From Carya illinoinensis (Eukaryota > Streptophyta > Magnoliopsida > Fagales > Juglandaceae), in the NCBI RefSeq assembly GCF_018687715.1, contig NC_056756.1, positions 36,738,480 to 36,802,479 on the forward strand: 64,000 bases of DNA. The letters run 5' to 3'. The position numbers and the translations under genes were made by a program. How positions within the stretch are numbered: the first letter of the stretch is position 1; each line of letters starts with the position of its first letter. Shown here piece by piece: positions 40,366 to 51,337 of this stretch. A model generated the notes under the pieces. It was not told the DNA's origin, made no database searches, and saw nothing but the letters and a program-made list of their open reading frames with translations.

Positions 40366-40626
40366 TTGACGAGGAGTACTTCACGCGGTGGAATCCAACT
40401 TCGGATCAGCTCCTATTCCTAGAAGGGTTATATAAAAGTGGAACACGAACTCCTACCGTTGAACAAATACCTCAGATTAATTGCAGCATATCTTGGACGG
40501 TTTGGAAAGACTGAAGGGAAGAATGTTTTCTACTGGTTTCAAAATCATAAAGCGAGAGAGCGGCAGCTGAAACGCCGGCGTGAAATGGCATCACACTTTC
40601 CATGCAGAAGAACAATTTGGTGGTAG
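40366..40626 (+). pseudogene. WUSCHEL-related homeobox (WOX) exon with a frameshift in the homeodomain
   Basis: Frame one reads [20 protein letters not shown]...[14 protein letters not shown]. After ATT at 40476-40478 the frame is lost. One frame over, it resumes as [13 protein letters not shown]...[19 protein letters not shown]. Together these cover the whole WOX homeodomain, including the hallmark [15 protein letters not shown] of helix 3. WOX proteins are plant transcription factors of meristem and lateral-organ growth. The RTPT.EQI..IA wording and the KRRRE tail look closest to the WOX1/WOX6 group as I remember them. The break is explained by about 4 surplus bases, AATT at 40479-40482. 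A probable acceptor (CCAAG|CC) starts the exon near 40366. It is either a pseudogene or a sequence error; an intron is too short to explain it. Confidence 0.82.
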
Positions 40627-41540
40627 CAATCCAGTTAAGATGAAATTATCATGGTTCTAGCTAGAAGTAAATCATGAATTAGGTAAGAGGATCAAACGGA
40701 TTTTAATTATGATCAGAAAATATAAGAAAAGTGATCAAATAAGAGATTTTTATTGCACCACATTACTATGTCTAGAACATTGAATACTCATCACAATTGT
40801 TTGCTTCTGTTTTCATGAAAAACAAAGATTAATTTGATGTTTGATTCTTACAAATAGAAATGAAATGTCTTCGGCTGACAGTCCGGCCCGAGTTAGCCAA
40901 GTTCTTCGATCTGTTTTGCCATTTGTAATTTAGTGATCTTAATTTGAGATATAAAGTGGAATTTGCTTTGTTTTGGATTTCATGATCTACAGTGACGGGG
41001 AGGACAAATGCTCAAGTTAAACAAGAAAAGAAGACGTGTGAACCTGATCTTCTAAACCGCAGTGCGCTTTTTGAGGTCCGCATATAATATGATCTTCGTC
41101 TTTTGTACTCCGTGTAATGCTAATCACCTTTGTTAAGAGTTATACCCAAAAGGGAATTGAATGCATATTGAAAGTTCAATGAATAAGTTAATAGTAAACA
41201 ATTGAAAGAAAAGCAACCTTTGTGATATTGTTGGGAAAATGAAAGCAGCAAACGCTGCATTACTTACTTCCTGTTGGGGCTAGCTGTAGTATATGGACTT
41301 ATTTAATTGTGCAAGATTTTTGGAATTTAGGACTTGGTGTGAATTTTACTCAACTTTGGTACTTGCAATTTTCAAGGAACAGCTCCGTTTCAGTATGCAT
41401 AGAGCAGCAATGGCAGAAAGACTCACAGATGGGTGGTGACTTCAGTACTTTCAGGAGAAAAAATCACATCAGCAGATTCCTGTCCATAATACAGAGATAC
41501 ATTGTTCTTTTCTCGTCCAAGCTGCCTTGACCAAAATTTT
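40627..41540 (+). other. Downstream flank of the WOX exon, possible further exon
   Basis: A short open stretch at about 41010-41080 reads AQVKQEKKTCEPDLLNRSAL then FEV and is bounded by an AG and a GTCCGC. It could be a later WOX exon, since WOX1-type proteins carry a conserved FEVE-like block as I recall. That is weak. The rest shows nothing clear. Confidence 0.25.
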
Positions 41541-42484
41541 ATCGGACCCAAAATTTTATCACCCAATGCCTTGACCAAAGGTGCTATTGGAAGATGATGC
41601 TGCAGTCAGGCAAAGTGCAGTTAGTCCAAAGTAGGGTGGGCAACATTACGTAGAAAGCCTAGTAGACACATCCTAGTATTGGGTGATAAATGACTTTTCA
41701 CCCTACAACAAGCGAGCAAGGATTGTGTTGACCATACTCGGGAGAGAACAAAGAGCTGAAGAGGTTGGTAGTTTTGGAAAAGGATGGTCTGCAGCAAAAG
41801 GTGTGCTACGAGCAAAGGTGAGCAACCGTCAAAGGACAAATACTAGTCAAGGACATAATGCCCCGAAAGAAATTAGACTAATAGAATTTCTTCAAGTTGG
41901 ACCGTTATGCCATGAAAATTTAGGAAACATCTAGGGATTTAAACCTAGTTAGGAAATCAGTTTCAAAACAAATTCGAATTATGATCGACAAAGAGAAAGT
42001 GTAGCTATTTGGATTTTTTGAGGCATTTAGAATCATAATTAGACAAAAAGAATTGCATTATTGAATTCGTTAGAATTTATGGTGCAATAAAAATTTTCAT
42101 GATTTTCAAGTGCCAAGTCGGCCAATTGGAGAGCGCCACATGGCATTTAGTGTGCCACATCATTAACCAATTGTCAACATGCCAAGTAGGACACCCAAGT
42201 CAGCTGGAAAATTCTAGGGAATCTCACTTTTCACATGGCACCATCACCACCCTCCATTTGATCTTCATTTACACAAGTCAAGCATAGTACAAATCATGTG
42301 TAAGTGGGTTGTGTGCAAGACAAGTTAAATCCATGCTCCTCTCACATGCCCATACAACTCTTACATGTCCAGATCTACCCCAAAAAGTGTCCCCTCACCT
42401 CGAATTCTTCGTCTTGTCCCCCATCCATACCTCTCTCCGTCTCCTTACGCGTTTCTCTCACACACCAACTAAAACCATCGTGAC
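41541..42484. other. Unassigned, LTR-like sequence left of the copia element
   Basis: There is no credible gene. The wording 'ttcgttagaatttatgg' (about 42066-42082) loosely resembles a stretch near 54585 in the gypsy LTR-like block, suggesting old gypsy LTR sequence into which the copia element later inserted. Ends were not found. Confidence 0.3.
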
Positions 42485-42598
42485 CCATTCCTCTCTTACA
42501 AGGCCCTTAGCTCTCTTACAAAAGCCATGCCTTGACTTGATCCATTCCTCTCTTACAAGGCCCTTAGCTCTCTTACAAAAGCCATGCCTTGACTTGAT
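42485..42598. repeat. Perfect 57-bp tandem duplication
   Basis: Two identical 57-base units, each beginning CCATTCCTCTCTTACAAGG and ending CTTGACTTGAT, lie head to tail (42485-42541 and 42542-42598). Because they are identical, the duplication is recent or an assembly artefact. The long ORF spanning it is unsupported. Confidence 0.95.
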
Positions 42599-42639
42599 GA
42601 CCCATGTACCAATTCTGGTCAACTCCCACCCCAACACCA

Positions 42640-42662
42640 CCCCCCCCCCCCCCCCCCCCCCT
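42640..42662. repeat. Poly-C run
   Basis: About 23 C residues next to CTTCCCCCGGGGCGAGG. Its length is likely unreliable. Confidence 0.95.
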
Positions 42663-42961
42663 TCCCCCGGGGCGAGGGAAATTCATTTCAAAACCAACCC
42701 ACTTCCTCACCACCAGTTGCTTGATTCACACACATACACAAGCCCAAACTCACAAGCAACCCCTCCATGTCAAGACATGCCCTTCACTCTAAGGACCTCT
42801 CCCCTCTCTTTTCAGTCCTATCATGTCCCACATGCTAGCCTAAGTCAAGTCCTACACACACAAAGTCAAAACAAAGCCCTTAGTGTGCAACTAGGTAAAG
42901 GAAAAGAAAGGTTTCTCTCCTCTAGCTTTCTCACACTCATATTCACTTCCATTTTCTCTAG

Positions 42962-42967
<6 letters not shown>

Positions 42968-43025
<58 letters not shown>
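42968..43025. repeat. (CT)n microsatellite
   Basis: About 28 CT units just upstream of the 5' LTR of the copia element, followed by a short CA run. Confidence 0.95.
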
Positions 43026-43028
<3 letters not shown>

Positions 43029-43079
43029 TGCACACACACACTTACTTTAGTTCTTGCTTACACAAGAGCAAATGAGAAC

Positions 43080-43331
43080 TATCAGGAATTAATTTTATTC
43101 TTTAATTCTTTTATTCATCTTTGTATTACGTGTTAGTCACATGTATTTTATTTACTCATGTACTACTATAAATACTTGACTTTAGTTACTGTACATGTAG
43201 ACAGCATATTCAACTAATTCATTTTCTTCTTCTAGAAGATTCTTCCATCTTCAACTTTTGCTCTACTAGGGTTTCTTCTCTATCATGCTTCATTTTGTCT
43301 CTTTGTATTCCTTTAGGTTTTACATTTTACA
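43080..43331 (+). repeat. 5' LTR of the copia element
   Basis: It runs from TATCAGGAATTAATT to TTTACATTTTACA. A possible TATA element, CTATAAATAC, sits near 43167. It is the same length as the 3' LTR, with about 8 percent mismatches counted by eye. Confidence 0.93.
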
Positions 43332-43346
43332 TGGTATTATACATCC
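43332..43346 (+). other. Primer-binding site of the copia element
   Basis: TGGTATTATACATCC begins at the first base after the 5' LTR. The first six bases match the TGGTAT start of the usual plant copia site complementary to initiator tRNA-Met; the rest has drifted. Confidence 0.7.
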
Positions 43347-43363
43347 TTTATTGAATCGCTTCC

Positions 43364-43606
43364 ATGGCACCATCTCACAAATCCATATCCGAGGATGCTT
43401 TTTCTCCTTATTTTCTTCATCCTAGCGATAGTCCTGGTGTCCTTTTGGTCAATCAGCCTCTTCTTAGTGAGAACTACCATGTGTGGTCCCGTTCGATATC
43501 TATGGCCCTCTTGACAAAGAACAAGCTTGGATTCGTTGATGGATCTCTTCCCAAACCTTCGAATCTGACTGATTCTCGATCTACTTTCTCCATGGCTCCG
43601 ATATAA
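43364..43606 (+). pseudogene. Copia gag N-terminal fragment
   Basis: Eighty residues from ATG contain SPYFLHPSDSPGVLLVNQPL, YHVWSRSISMAL and NKLGFVDGSLPKP, the conserved start of plant copia gag. The ORF then stops, and the rest of gag, including the zinc knuckle, is missing. Only about 60 bases separate it from protease-proximal sequence, so most of gag was deleted. Confidence 0.85.
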
Positions 43607-43663
43607 CAATATGGTGATATCTCGGATCTTAAACCATGTTTCTCTTAAACTCCGTCAATTGTT

Positions 43664-44656
43664 TTGAATAATTTTTTTGGTATTATTTTTCCTCATAATA
43701 ATACTCACTTTGTTTTTTCTATTGCTCAATCCACTACATTTGATTTCAATTCTTGGATTCTTGATATTGGAGCCACTAATCATATGGTTCCTTCCATTGA
43801 TTGTTTTACTTCTATTACCAGTTCTATTAATGCTTCTGTGAAGCTTCCTAATACTCAATCTGTGTCTGTTACACATATTGGCTCTGTTTTCATTTCTGAA
43901 CATCTTATCTTACATGATGTTCTATATGTTTCAACCTTCAAACTCAACTTGATTTCTATTAGCAAGTTAACACAGTCACTAACTTGCTACTTTTTGTTTT
44001 CCTCTAACATTTGTCTAATACAGGAACTGATTTGTTGGAGGCTGATTGGAGTGGGTAGATTGCATTGAGGCCTTTATAAGCAACAATCAGGCCTTTCTAA
44101 TTCTACTACTAGTACATATACTGCTTATTTACTTGAAACAATATCTACATATGTTTGCTCCATTACTTCCAAATGCTCTAATCGTGAGCTTTGGCATAAT
44201 ATACTTAGTCATCTTTCTAATTCTAGGATGTTGTTTGTGAATAATTTTGTTCCTAAATTGATTGTTCCATGCAATTCTTGCATGATTTGTCCTTTAGCTA
44301 AACAAAGGAAATTACTTTTTCCTAATAATACTCATTTATCTGATGCTCATTTTGATTTTGTTCATTGTGATATTTGGGGTCCATATTTTTTACCTACTGA
44401 TGAAGGTTACAAATAATTTTTTGACTATTGTTGATGATTCAACTCATGCTACATAGCTTTATCTTCTTAAACATAAATATGAAGTTTCACATTTTTTAGA
44501 GTTTTTTATAAAATGGTTAAAACACAATTTCATTTAAAAATAAAATCACTTAGCACTAATCATGTTATAGAATTATTTTTTGCACTCTAAAGGGGCATAA
44601 TACATTAGCATAGTTGTGTTGAGACTTCTCAACAAAACTTTGTTGTAGAGATAAAA
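43664..44656 (+). pseudogene. Copia protease, GAG-pre-integrase and integrase start
   Basis: The protease motif reads WILDIGATNHM where DSGATDHM is expected, followed by HDVLYVSTFKLNLISISKL. A frameshift and stop near 44068 follow. The pre-integrase block reads LWHNILSHLSNSRM with CNSCMICPLAKQRK. The integrase starts FDFVHCDIWGPY, then a stop near 44416 and decayed sequence to VVEIKHQHIL, where the LINE entered. The protease is inactivated by at least these changes. Confidence 0.88.
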
Positions 44657-44671
44657 CATCAACACATTCTT

Positions 44672-46637
44672 TTTTTTTTTTTTAAAAAAAAAAAAAGAGA
44701 AAAGGTCACACGTCCAAGAGTGACCATCTCCCAATTTTATTAATAGCCATCACTTATGATGAAGGAAAATCGTGGTTACAGACAGACACATGGGGTTACA
44801 AAATAAACAAGAAAGACCCAAAAACCAGGCATCAAAAGAACCTAAAAGCCTATAACCAAACAACCAAAAACCAAGGAATACATAAAATTCACAAAAAGAC
44901 CAAACAAACCTACAAATATGAACATTAGCACTAAACAAAAAATATAAGCTAAATAAACACTTACCAAACCAACATATCAACGATGCCACATGAAGGAAGA
45001 TAGTATACTACTCTAACAACAATGCAAAGATGGAATTCTCAGTTTATCCAAGCGAATTATCCCTCTAAGAAGTCCAGGCACATCCCTAACACCATTCCAT
45101 TCCATGATAAGACCAGCCACACCACTCTGAGCTAACCAATCTATAGCTTCATTTCCCTCCCTAAAAACATGCTAAACAACACAAACCATAGAATCACTAA
45201 AAACAAGAATCTCCTCCCAAAATTCCTCCAAATACCATATTCCACATCTCCTTCTATTCCACCATGAAAACCACCACCTAAGAATCCTACCTAGAACTCT
45301 TAGTAACCTTATTAATGTCATGACACACCAAATCCATCCAATGCTTTATAGCATGCCAAACCGAACTGAAAGACCCTAGTCTACCCTTCATACGGGTAAC
45401 GCATCTTCTGCGCCAAAGATGACAAATAATAATAGAAGGTAAAAAGCCAACAATGAGCCCCACTTGAAAAGAGGTAGACGCAAGGCAAAACCAGGCCACC
45501 ACCGTTTCCAGCCAATTATGACCAAGAGGAAAAGCAAGGGTTGAGCTACAATAATGCCACATCTTCATAATTACCTTCATCACAACAATCGCACTGAGAA
45601 ACTATTGGAACACAAATACGTCAAAGACGATCATCAACACTCAAGACCATGTTCCATGCTTTCCACATAGTAATTGAAATTTTCAGAGGAAGCAGCTTAT
45701 GCCACATCCAAGAATGTTATTCCATACTTGAACCTCGTATGCAAATACAATTTAGTAGAAAAATAGCCTCTCTCATGCTTTGTCCAAATCAACACATCGA
45801 ACCCCCTCTTACAACCAACTAAAGTCTCAAGAATGTCATCCACATTCTCTTGGCCCACTAAACTGATCAGCTTCTCTGCATCCCAACTATTAGACATCTT
45901 GCAATCTTTTACTTTAAGCAATGAACAACCCACCATTTGAAAATCATCAATTAAAGGACCCCCAAACCTCCATTTATCATACCAAAATAGAATATTATCA
46001 TCCCTAATACGCCACTTAGAATTATTAAGAACACCAGGAAAACTCTTCACAATCATTTTCCAAAACCTCGCTCCCTTTTTCATATCAATGAGGATCCAAG
46101 GAGAGAATTCTACATATTTTTCCTTAAAAAATGAGCCCATAAAGAATTACCTTGAATTAAATTCCATCCAAACCTCATGTGCAAGGCTTTTTACATGTCA
46201 TCTAAATTGCGCAAACCCAAGCCACCTTCCTCAATTGGTTTACAGATATTGTCCCATGTCACCCATTTTTTTTTATTCCTTTTCCATTCACCTCACCCCA
46301 AAAAAAGATGCTCATCATACGATGTAAAGCTTTAATAACTGATTGTGGAACCTGTAAACAACAAGCAAATGTAAAGCCATGCTCGAAAGGACATGCCTCA
46401 GTAGAATAAGACGGCCTCCCGCAGATAGAATCTTCATCTTCCAACCACTTATTTTATTCCAGACTTTATTAACCATCTCCTCTAAGTGAACATCCTTGAG
46501 ATGCCCTAAAATAATAGGCACCCCTAAATATTTAAATGGGAAAGAGCTTTCAGAGAACCCCGTTAACCGTTTGAGAGCTCTCTTACAGACCAAAGGAATT
46601 TTTTGAGAAAAGAACATGGTTGTCTTATGGACCTCGT
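44672..46637 (-). mobile_element. 5'-truncated L1-type LINE nested in the copia integrase
   Basis: The insertion is bracketed by a 15-bp target duplication, catcaacacattctt (44657-44671 and 46638-46652). At its left end is a T-run, that is a minus-strand poly(A) tail, the hallmark of target-primed insertion. Deleting it restores the copia integrase reading VVEIKHQHILNIARTMM. The coding content starts within the reverse transcriptase, so over half of the element is missing at the 5' end. Confidence 0.92.
44985..46617 (-). pseudogene. LINE ORF2 remnant: RT C-terminus, zf-RVT, RNase H
   Basis: On the minus strand from 46617, the frame reads LTGFSESSFPFKYLGVPI, ISGWKMKILSAGGRLILLRH and VLSSMALHLL, the conserved end of plant L1 reverse transcriptase. 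At 46140-45697 follows RFWKMIVKSFPG...NILFWYDKW and TKHERGYFSTK, the zf-RVT neighbourhood. Near 45583-45400 comes ICHLWRRRCVTRMKG. At about 45170-45070 are HVFREGNEAIDWLAQSG, the RNase H end. Frames shift between blocks and the catalytic RT YADD part is absent, so it is non-functional. Confidence 0.88.
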
Positions 46638-46652
46638 CATCAACACATTCTT

Positions 46653-47484
46653 AATATAGCTAGAACAATGATGATTCAGTCTCATATGCCTATTCATTTT
46701 TGGAGTGATGTATTTTTAACAGCAACTTATCTAATTAATAGGCTTCCTACTCCTCTTTTAAAACAAAAGTCTCATTTTGAGCTTTTGTTCAAAACTTCTT
46801 CTTATTATCATCTAAGAACTTTTGGTTGCCTTTTTTTTGCTCCAACTTAACAAAGATCTCGAACCAAATTTGATCCTAAGGTTCAAATTTGTATTTTGCT
46901 TGGTTATCCTTTTGGCATAAAAGGTTACAAATTTCTTAATTCAAAAACTAATCAATCTTTTATATAAATATTGTTTTCCATGAACATATTTTTCCATTTA
47001 CAACTCAAAATACGACTGATTTTTCTTCTATCCTATTGAATATTCAACTTTAGATTCTTTAACTATGCCTTCAGCAGCACCTTCTACTAATTTACCTCTA
47101 AATTCCTCTTCACCTTCTCATTCAAATGATTCATCTGTTCAGACTTCTTCCTCCCCATTTTCTGTCACTGTACCATTACCTTTTGACCCTTCTAGAAGAT
47201 CTTCTAGAATCAGAAAGGTACCTTGTTATTTGCAAAAATTTCATTGTAACTCCTCTTCTACACACTCTATATCAGATCATTCAACAATTTCTTCTTCATT
47301 AGGTTCTTCTTCCCTTTTGTCTTCTTCTCCTAAATATGATATCTTCAATTTTCTATCTTATATTAATATTTCTCATTCACATAAATCTTTTGTTATGTCC
47401 ATTTTTGCCGATATTGAACCAGAGTTTATTATCAAGTTGTCAAGCACTCTTATTGGAGAGATGCCATATCAGCTAAGATTGTAG
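46653..47484 (+). pseudogene. Copia integrase C-terminal part and linker
   Basis: Reading resumes right of the LINE with IHFWSDVFLTATYLINRLP, ELLFKTSSYYHLRTFGCLFF, then a stop, and FDPKVQICILLGYPFGIKGY one block later. These are the conserved copia integrase end and the FGC region. A Ser/Pro/Thr-rich linker follows (47065-47390) with RRSSRIRKVPCYLQ, the usual RxSxRxxKxPxxLxDF motif before the reverse transcriptase. Confidence 0.87.
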
Positions 47485-48932
47485 ATCTAGAAATTAATAA
47501 TACCTGGATTGTTACTTCTTTACCTCCTAATAAGAAGCCCAGCGATTGCAAATGGGTTTATAAGATTAAGTATCATGCTGATGGTTCCATTAAAAGATAT
47601 AAGGCAAGGTTAATAGCTAAGGGTTATACCCAAACTGAAGGATTTGATTATTCTGAAATCTTTTCACCTGTTGCTAAAATCGCTAATGTTAGAACTCTTG
47701 TGGCCATTGCTGCTATGAAAGGCTGGCATCTTATACAGCTTGATGTTAATGATGCCTTTTTGCATGGGGACCTATCTGATGAAGTCTACATGGTTCTACC
47801 TCCTGGTTTTCATGTTAAAGAAGGGTCCCAAGTTTGCAAGTTGAACAAATCACTTTATGGTTTAAAACAGGTCTCATAGCAATGGTTCTCCAAGTTCTCA
47901 GCTTCTGTACTCAATATGGGTGGGGGCAATTATTCCCTTTTTACTAAGACTAAGGTTCATCTTTTATTGATCTTCTTGTCTATGTTGGTGATATTCTCAT
48001 AGCTAGTAATGATATGAAATATGTTGAGCTTTTAAAGTCCTAGCTTGATGAGAAGTTTAAGCTTAAGGACCTTGGTAAGCTTAAATATTTCTTTGCTTTG
48101 GAAGTGGCTCGATCTCCTGCTGGTATTTCTTTATGGTAAAAAAAAAAAATATTCTTTGGAGATTTTTCAAGATGCTGGTTTGCTTGCTTCTAAACCTGTT
48201 GCCTTTCCCATGGAACAAAATATTAAATTGAGTAAGGATGTGGGAGACTTGTTGACTAACACTACAGTTTATAGAAGACTTGTAGGTCAACTTCTTTACA
48301 TCACATTAACTCAGTCAAACCTGTGTTATTCTATTAATAGACTTAGCCAATACATGGTTCAGCCTAGACAGCCCCATTTACACAGAATTTTATAGTATAT
48401 CAAAGGCACTCCTGGTCATGGTCTTTTCTTCCTAGCTACCAATTCATTATCTCTCAAAGCCTTTGTTGATTCTGATTGGGCCTTTTTCCTAATAGTTGGG
48501 GATCTACAAGTGGTTATTGTGTTTTTCTTGGGGATTCATTGGTTTCTTGGAAGACAAAGAAACAGACCATTGTTTCTAGATCTTTTACCGAGGCTAAGTA
48601 TAGATCAATGGCTTCTACCACTTGTGATATCATTTGGTTTCTAACTCTCTTATTTGATTTTCAAGTTTCCCATATTCATAGTACTCAACTTTTTTTTTTA
48701 TAATCAAGCTGCACTACACATTGCTTCCAATCCAGTCTTCAATAAAAAAACAAAGCACATTGAGCTAGATTGTCACTTTATTCGAGAAAAAATACAAGCT
48801 GGAGTTATCAAGATTTTTCATTTGGCTTATGGTCATCAACTTGTTAATGTGTTAACCAAACCCCTTGGTTTTCACCAATTTTATCACTTAGTTTCCAAGA
48901 TGGGAGTCCATTCTATATACTCTCTATTTTGA
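47440..48932 (+). pseudogene. Copia reverse transcriptase and RNase H remnant
   Basis: RT blocks are clear: [52 protein letters not shown] and [11 protein letters not shown]. The catalytic YVDD reads YVGD (about 47970-47982), losing one metal-binding Asp. Frameshifts follow. The RT end and RNase H read VYRRLVGQLLYITLTQSN, SGYCVFLGDSLVSWKTKKQT, VSRSFTEAKYRSMA and [20 protein letters not shown], ending in [20 protein letters not shown] and a stop just before the purine tract. Several stops plus the D-to-G change make it dead. Confidence 0.9.
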
Positions 48933-48939
48933 AAGGGGG
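48931..48939 (+). other. Polypurine tract of the copia element
   Basis: GAAAGGGGG lies directly before the TATTAGG start of the 3' LTR, in the expected position for plus-strand priming. Confidence 0.85.
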
Positions 48940-49191
48940 TATTAGGAATTAATTTTATTCTTTAATTCTTTTATTCATATTTGTGTAATGTGTAAGTCAC
49001 ATGTATTTTATTTACCCATGTACTACTTTAAATACTTGCATTTAGTTACTGTATAGATAGACAGCATATTCAATTAATTCATTTTCTTCTTCCAGAAGAT
49101 TCTTCCATCTTTGAATTTTGCCCTACTAGGGTTTCTTCTCTGTCATGCTTCATGTTGTCTCTTTGTATTCCTTTAGGTTTTACATTTTACA
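48940..49191 (+). repeat. 3' LTR of the copia element
   Basis: It runs from TATTAGGAATTAATT to TTTACATTTTACA and is followed by the target copy AGAAC. Confidence 0.93.
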
Positions 49192-49196
49192 AGAAC

Positions 49197-50476
49197 AACT
49201 CATTTTTGAGTCACAAACCGAGAGAGTGCAAGTGTGTGTTGAAGAGGAGTTCTCAACCCCAAGCTAAGAGCCTCTTCCTTTGATAAGCAAGTTTTCTTCC
49301 TTATATTTTTATAGGTGTTGGATGAATAAGTTAAAAAATTATTGGAAGGTTTTTCATGAAGAAAATGGTCGGCTTTGTGAAGTTGTATGAGACAGAATTT
49401 TCAGTTAGCATGTGTTTTATTAATTGATGAGTAGTTGAGTTAAATTTTATAAAATTTAAATTTTTATTACTTGAAGGGTGATTACAATTTTTGTTTGTTT
49501 GAACTTGTAAATGGAAAGTTTAGGGGTTAAATTGCCATGTCTAGAAAAAATAAAGTGGTTGTTTGCAAATTTCTATTTTTGGATGTTTAGAAGTTTTGAT
49601 GAGTTTTAATGGTAAATTAAATAGTCCCTAAGCTTAGTGTGTATGTATTTAGGCTGTGGAAAATTTTCTGTTTTAAGAGAAGCCTATAAGTTAGCTTCTA
49701 ACTTACTCCTGGTTTATGCTAGTATGTTAAATAATAAATGTTATGTTAGTGATCCATGTTATTGTTTGAAGCTCCCAATGATATCTGAAACATACATGTC
49801 ATATTATGTTGCCATCTATCATGAAGCATGAATATTTGTTCTGAAGCAAGAGTTAAGCATGTAATTAATTTTTTTTTTTTTCACGAGCCTAATGCTAGGA
49901 TGGCGGATTACCTTAGTGGAATTCTCATGTCCACTCTAAAGTATATAAAATGGAGTAGAATCCCCAGAGTTAACAAAGAACCATCAATGTGATTCGAATG
50001 GGATCAGAAGATTTCTAGAGCAAAGTCAAAAGTACCTAATGCTGATGATTGTGCAAATGAATAAAAGATTACAGAGGCCCATACTCCATCTAAGAAATCA
50101 CATCTATAGTAAGTCTAGGAAGAAAAGATTACAGACTTGCAAACTATATTATTTGATCTCAGAAGTAGGGTCCAATGCCACGTGGGAGACTCTTATTAGG
50201 GGAAGGACTGCAGGATTGGACCCAAGGCAAGCCACAAGAATAAGTGTGCCTTGTCCCATCAGTCACACGGCCTCTAAAATTCTTCATGTCTAGGGGATGA
50301 ATGGATGGCTGATATAAGATGGCTCCTATTCAAGCATATCTATAGTCATGAAAAGCTCAAAAAGACACACAATGGTCCTGCCAATAAAAGGCTTTGGACA
50401 ATGGACAAAATCTCACTTTTGAAATCATAAAGTATTGGATTTTCTTTGGAGTCGGACTCTTCAAATAAAGCAACTG

Positions 50477-50537
<61 letters not shown>

Positions 50538-51337
50538 AGCACCAAAGCCACCATAGTATCTTAATATTGTTCAGGTAGGTTAGCTTCTTTACACTACAAT
50601 GGGAATGTGGAGTAAATGTTTGTGAGTATGGTTTTGAGATTAGGTTTTGAATATTCTATAACTCCTCCCCCTTTTATACATAAAATACGTCTTCTTCATT
50701 ATATTTATAGATTATCTTTATATTGTGATTTTAGGATGATAAGTTTGAATGGTGTGGATTGGTGGTGAATGTGATTTATGGGTACACGAGTCTTACCATG
50801 TGTAAATCATTATGGACGGGTAGAGAATTCACTATGCCATTCATATGGGTAGAGATAGTCCCCAAATTTATCAAGGTGGAACTTTTCATATTGGCCTCAC
50901 TTGATAAGTGGGTAGAGAGGTTACTCGGGTGTATTATGTGTGGTGTTTTCGAGTCGGTTGACCGAGGACATTGATTCTCCAAATTGATCATGTGTGTTTT
51001 CTTCAGCTATGTTGACCAAGTTGAGTGATTTCCTGTGTCAAATGATTTGAATCTAGTGAATCAGCTTGCACATTGACTAGGTAGAGTGATTTCTCTATTA
51101 TCGTTGATGTAAGTATCCCGAGTCCTTTTAATTTTTTGTCTTTTTTTTTTGTTAGTTTTGTTTGAGTTATGGAAGATGGGATTGTGAATTGTGTGTTGTG
51201 GAGATTGGGTTGTTTGTTCATTGTTGTATGAATTGTGTGAATTTTTGTATATAAAACTAGGGTTTTGGATTTAAACCCTAAATTAGTGTAAGGTTTCAAT
51301 CTAAAACCCTATATTAAGTTAGGGGTTTTGATCTTGA
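49197..51337. other. Unassigned retroelement-derived sequence before gypsy pol
   Basis: I find no gene with recognisable motifs. The first part continues the host sequence of the copia insertion. The part from about 50150 to 51000 has scattered similarity to 59560-60340 (for example GTAGGTTAGCTTCT near 50575 and 59873), as expected of two old LTR copies. If this were the gypsy element's 5' side, gag and protease are missing or unrecognisable. Confidence 0.35.
50480..50536. repeat. (GA)n microsatellite
   Basis: About 28 uninterrupted GA units in non-coding sequence. The apparent Ser-Leu ORF on the minus strand is its translation. Confidence 0.95.

Larger units (their letters stand above)
43080..49191 (+). 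mobile_element. Ty1/copia LTR retrotransposon, complete ends, decayed genes, nested LINE
   Basis: Two 252-bp LTRs (43080-43331 and 48940-49191) bracket gag-protease-integrase-RT-RNase H remnants in copia order. The 5-bp target duplication AGAAC lies at 43075-43079 and 49192-49196. A primer-binding site starting TGGTAT follows the 5' LTR, and the purine tract GAAAGGGGG (48931-48939) precedes the 3' LTR. Both LTRs begin TA and end CA, a non-canonical pair. By eye the LTRs differ at about 21 of 252 positions, so the insertion is old. A LINE (44672-46637) interrupts integrase. The wording of gag (NPYFLHPSD-like) and the size might suggest an Ale/Retrofit-type lineage, but that is uncertain. Confidence 0.93.

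Noticed and set aside
42309..43136. 275-aa ORF on the plus strand
   Set aside because: It spans a tandem duplication, a poly-C run, a CT microsatellite and the start of an LTR, with no recognisable motif.
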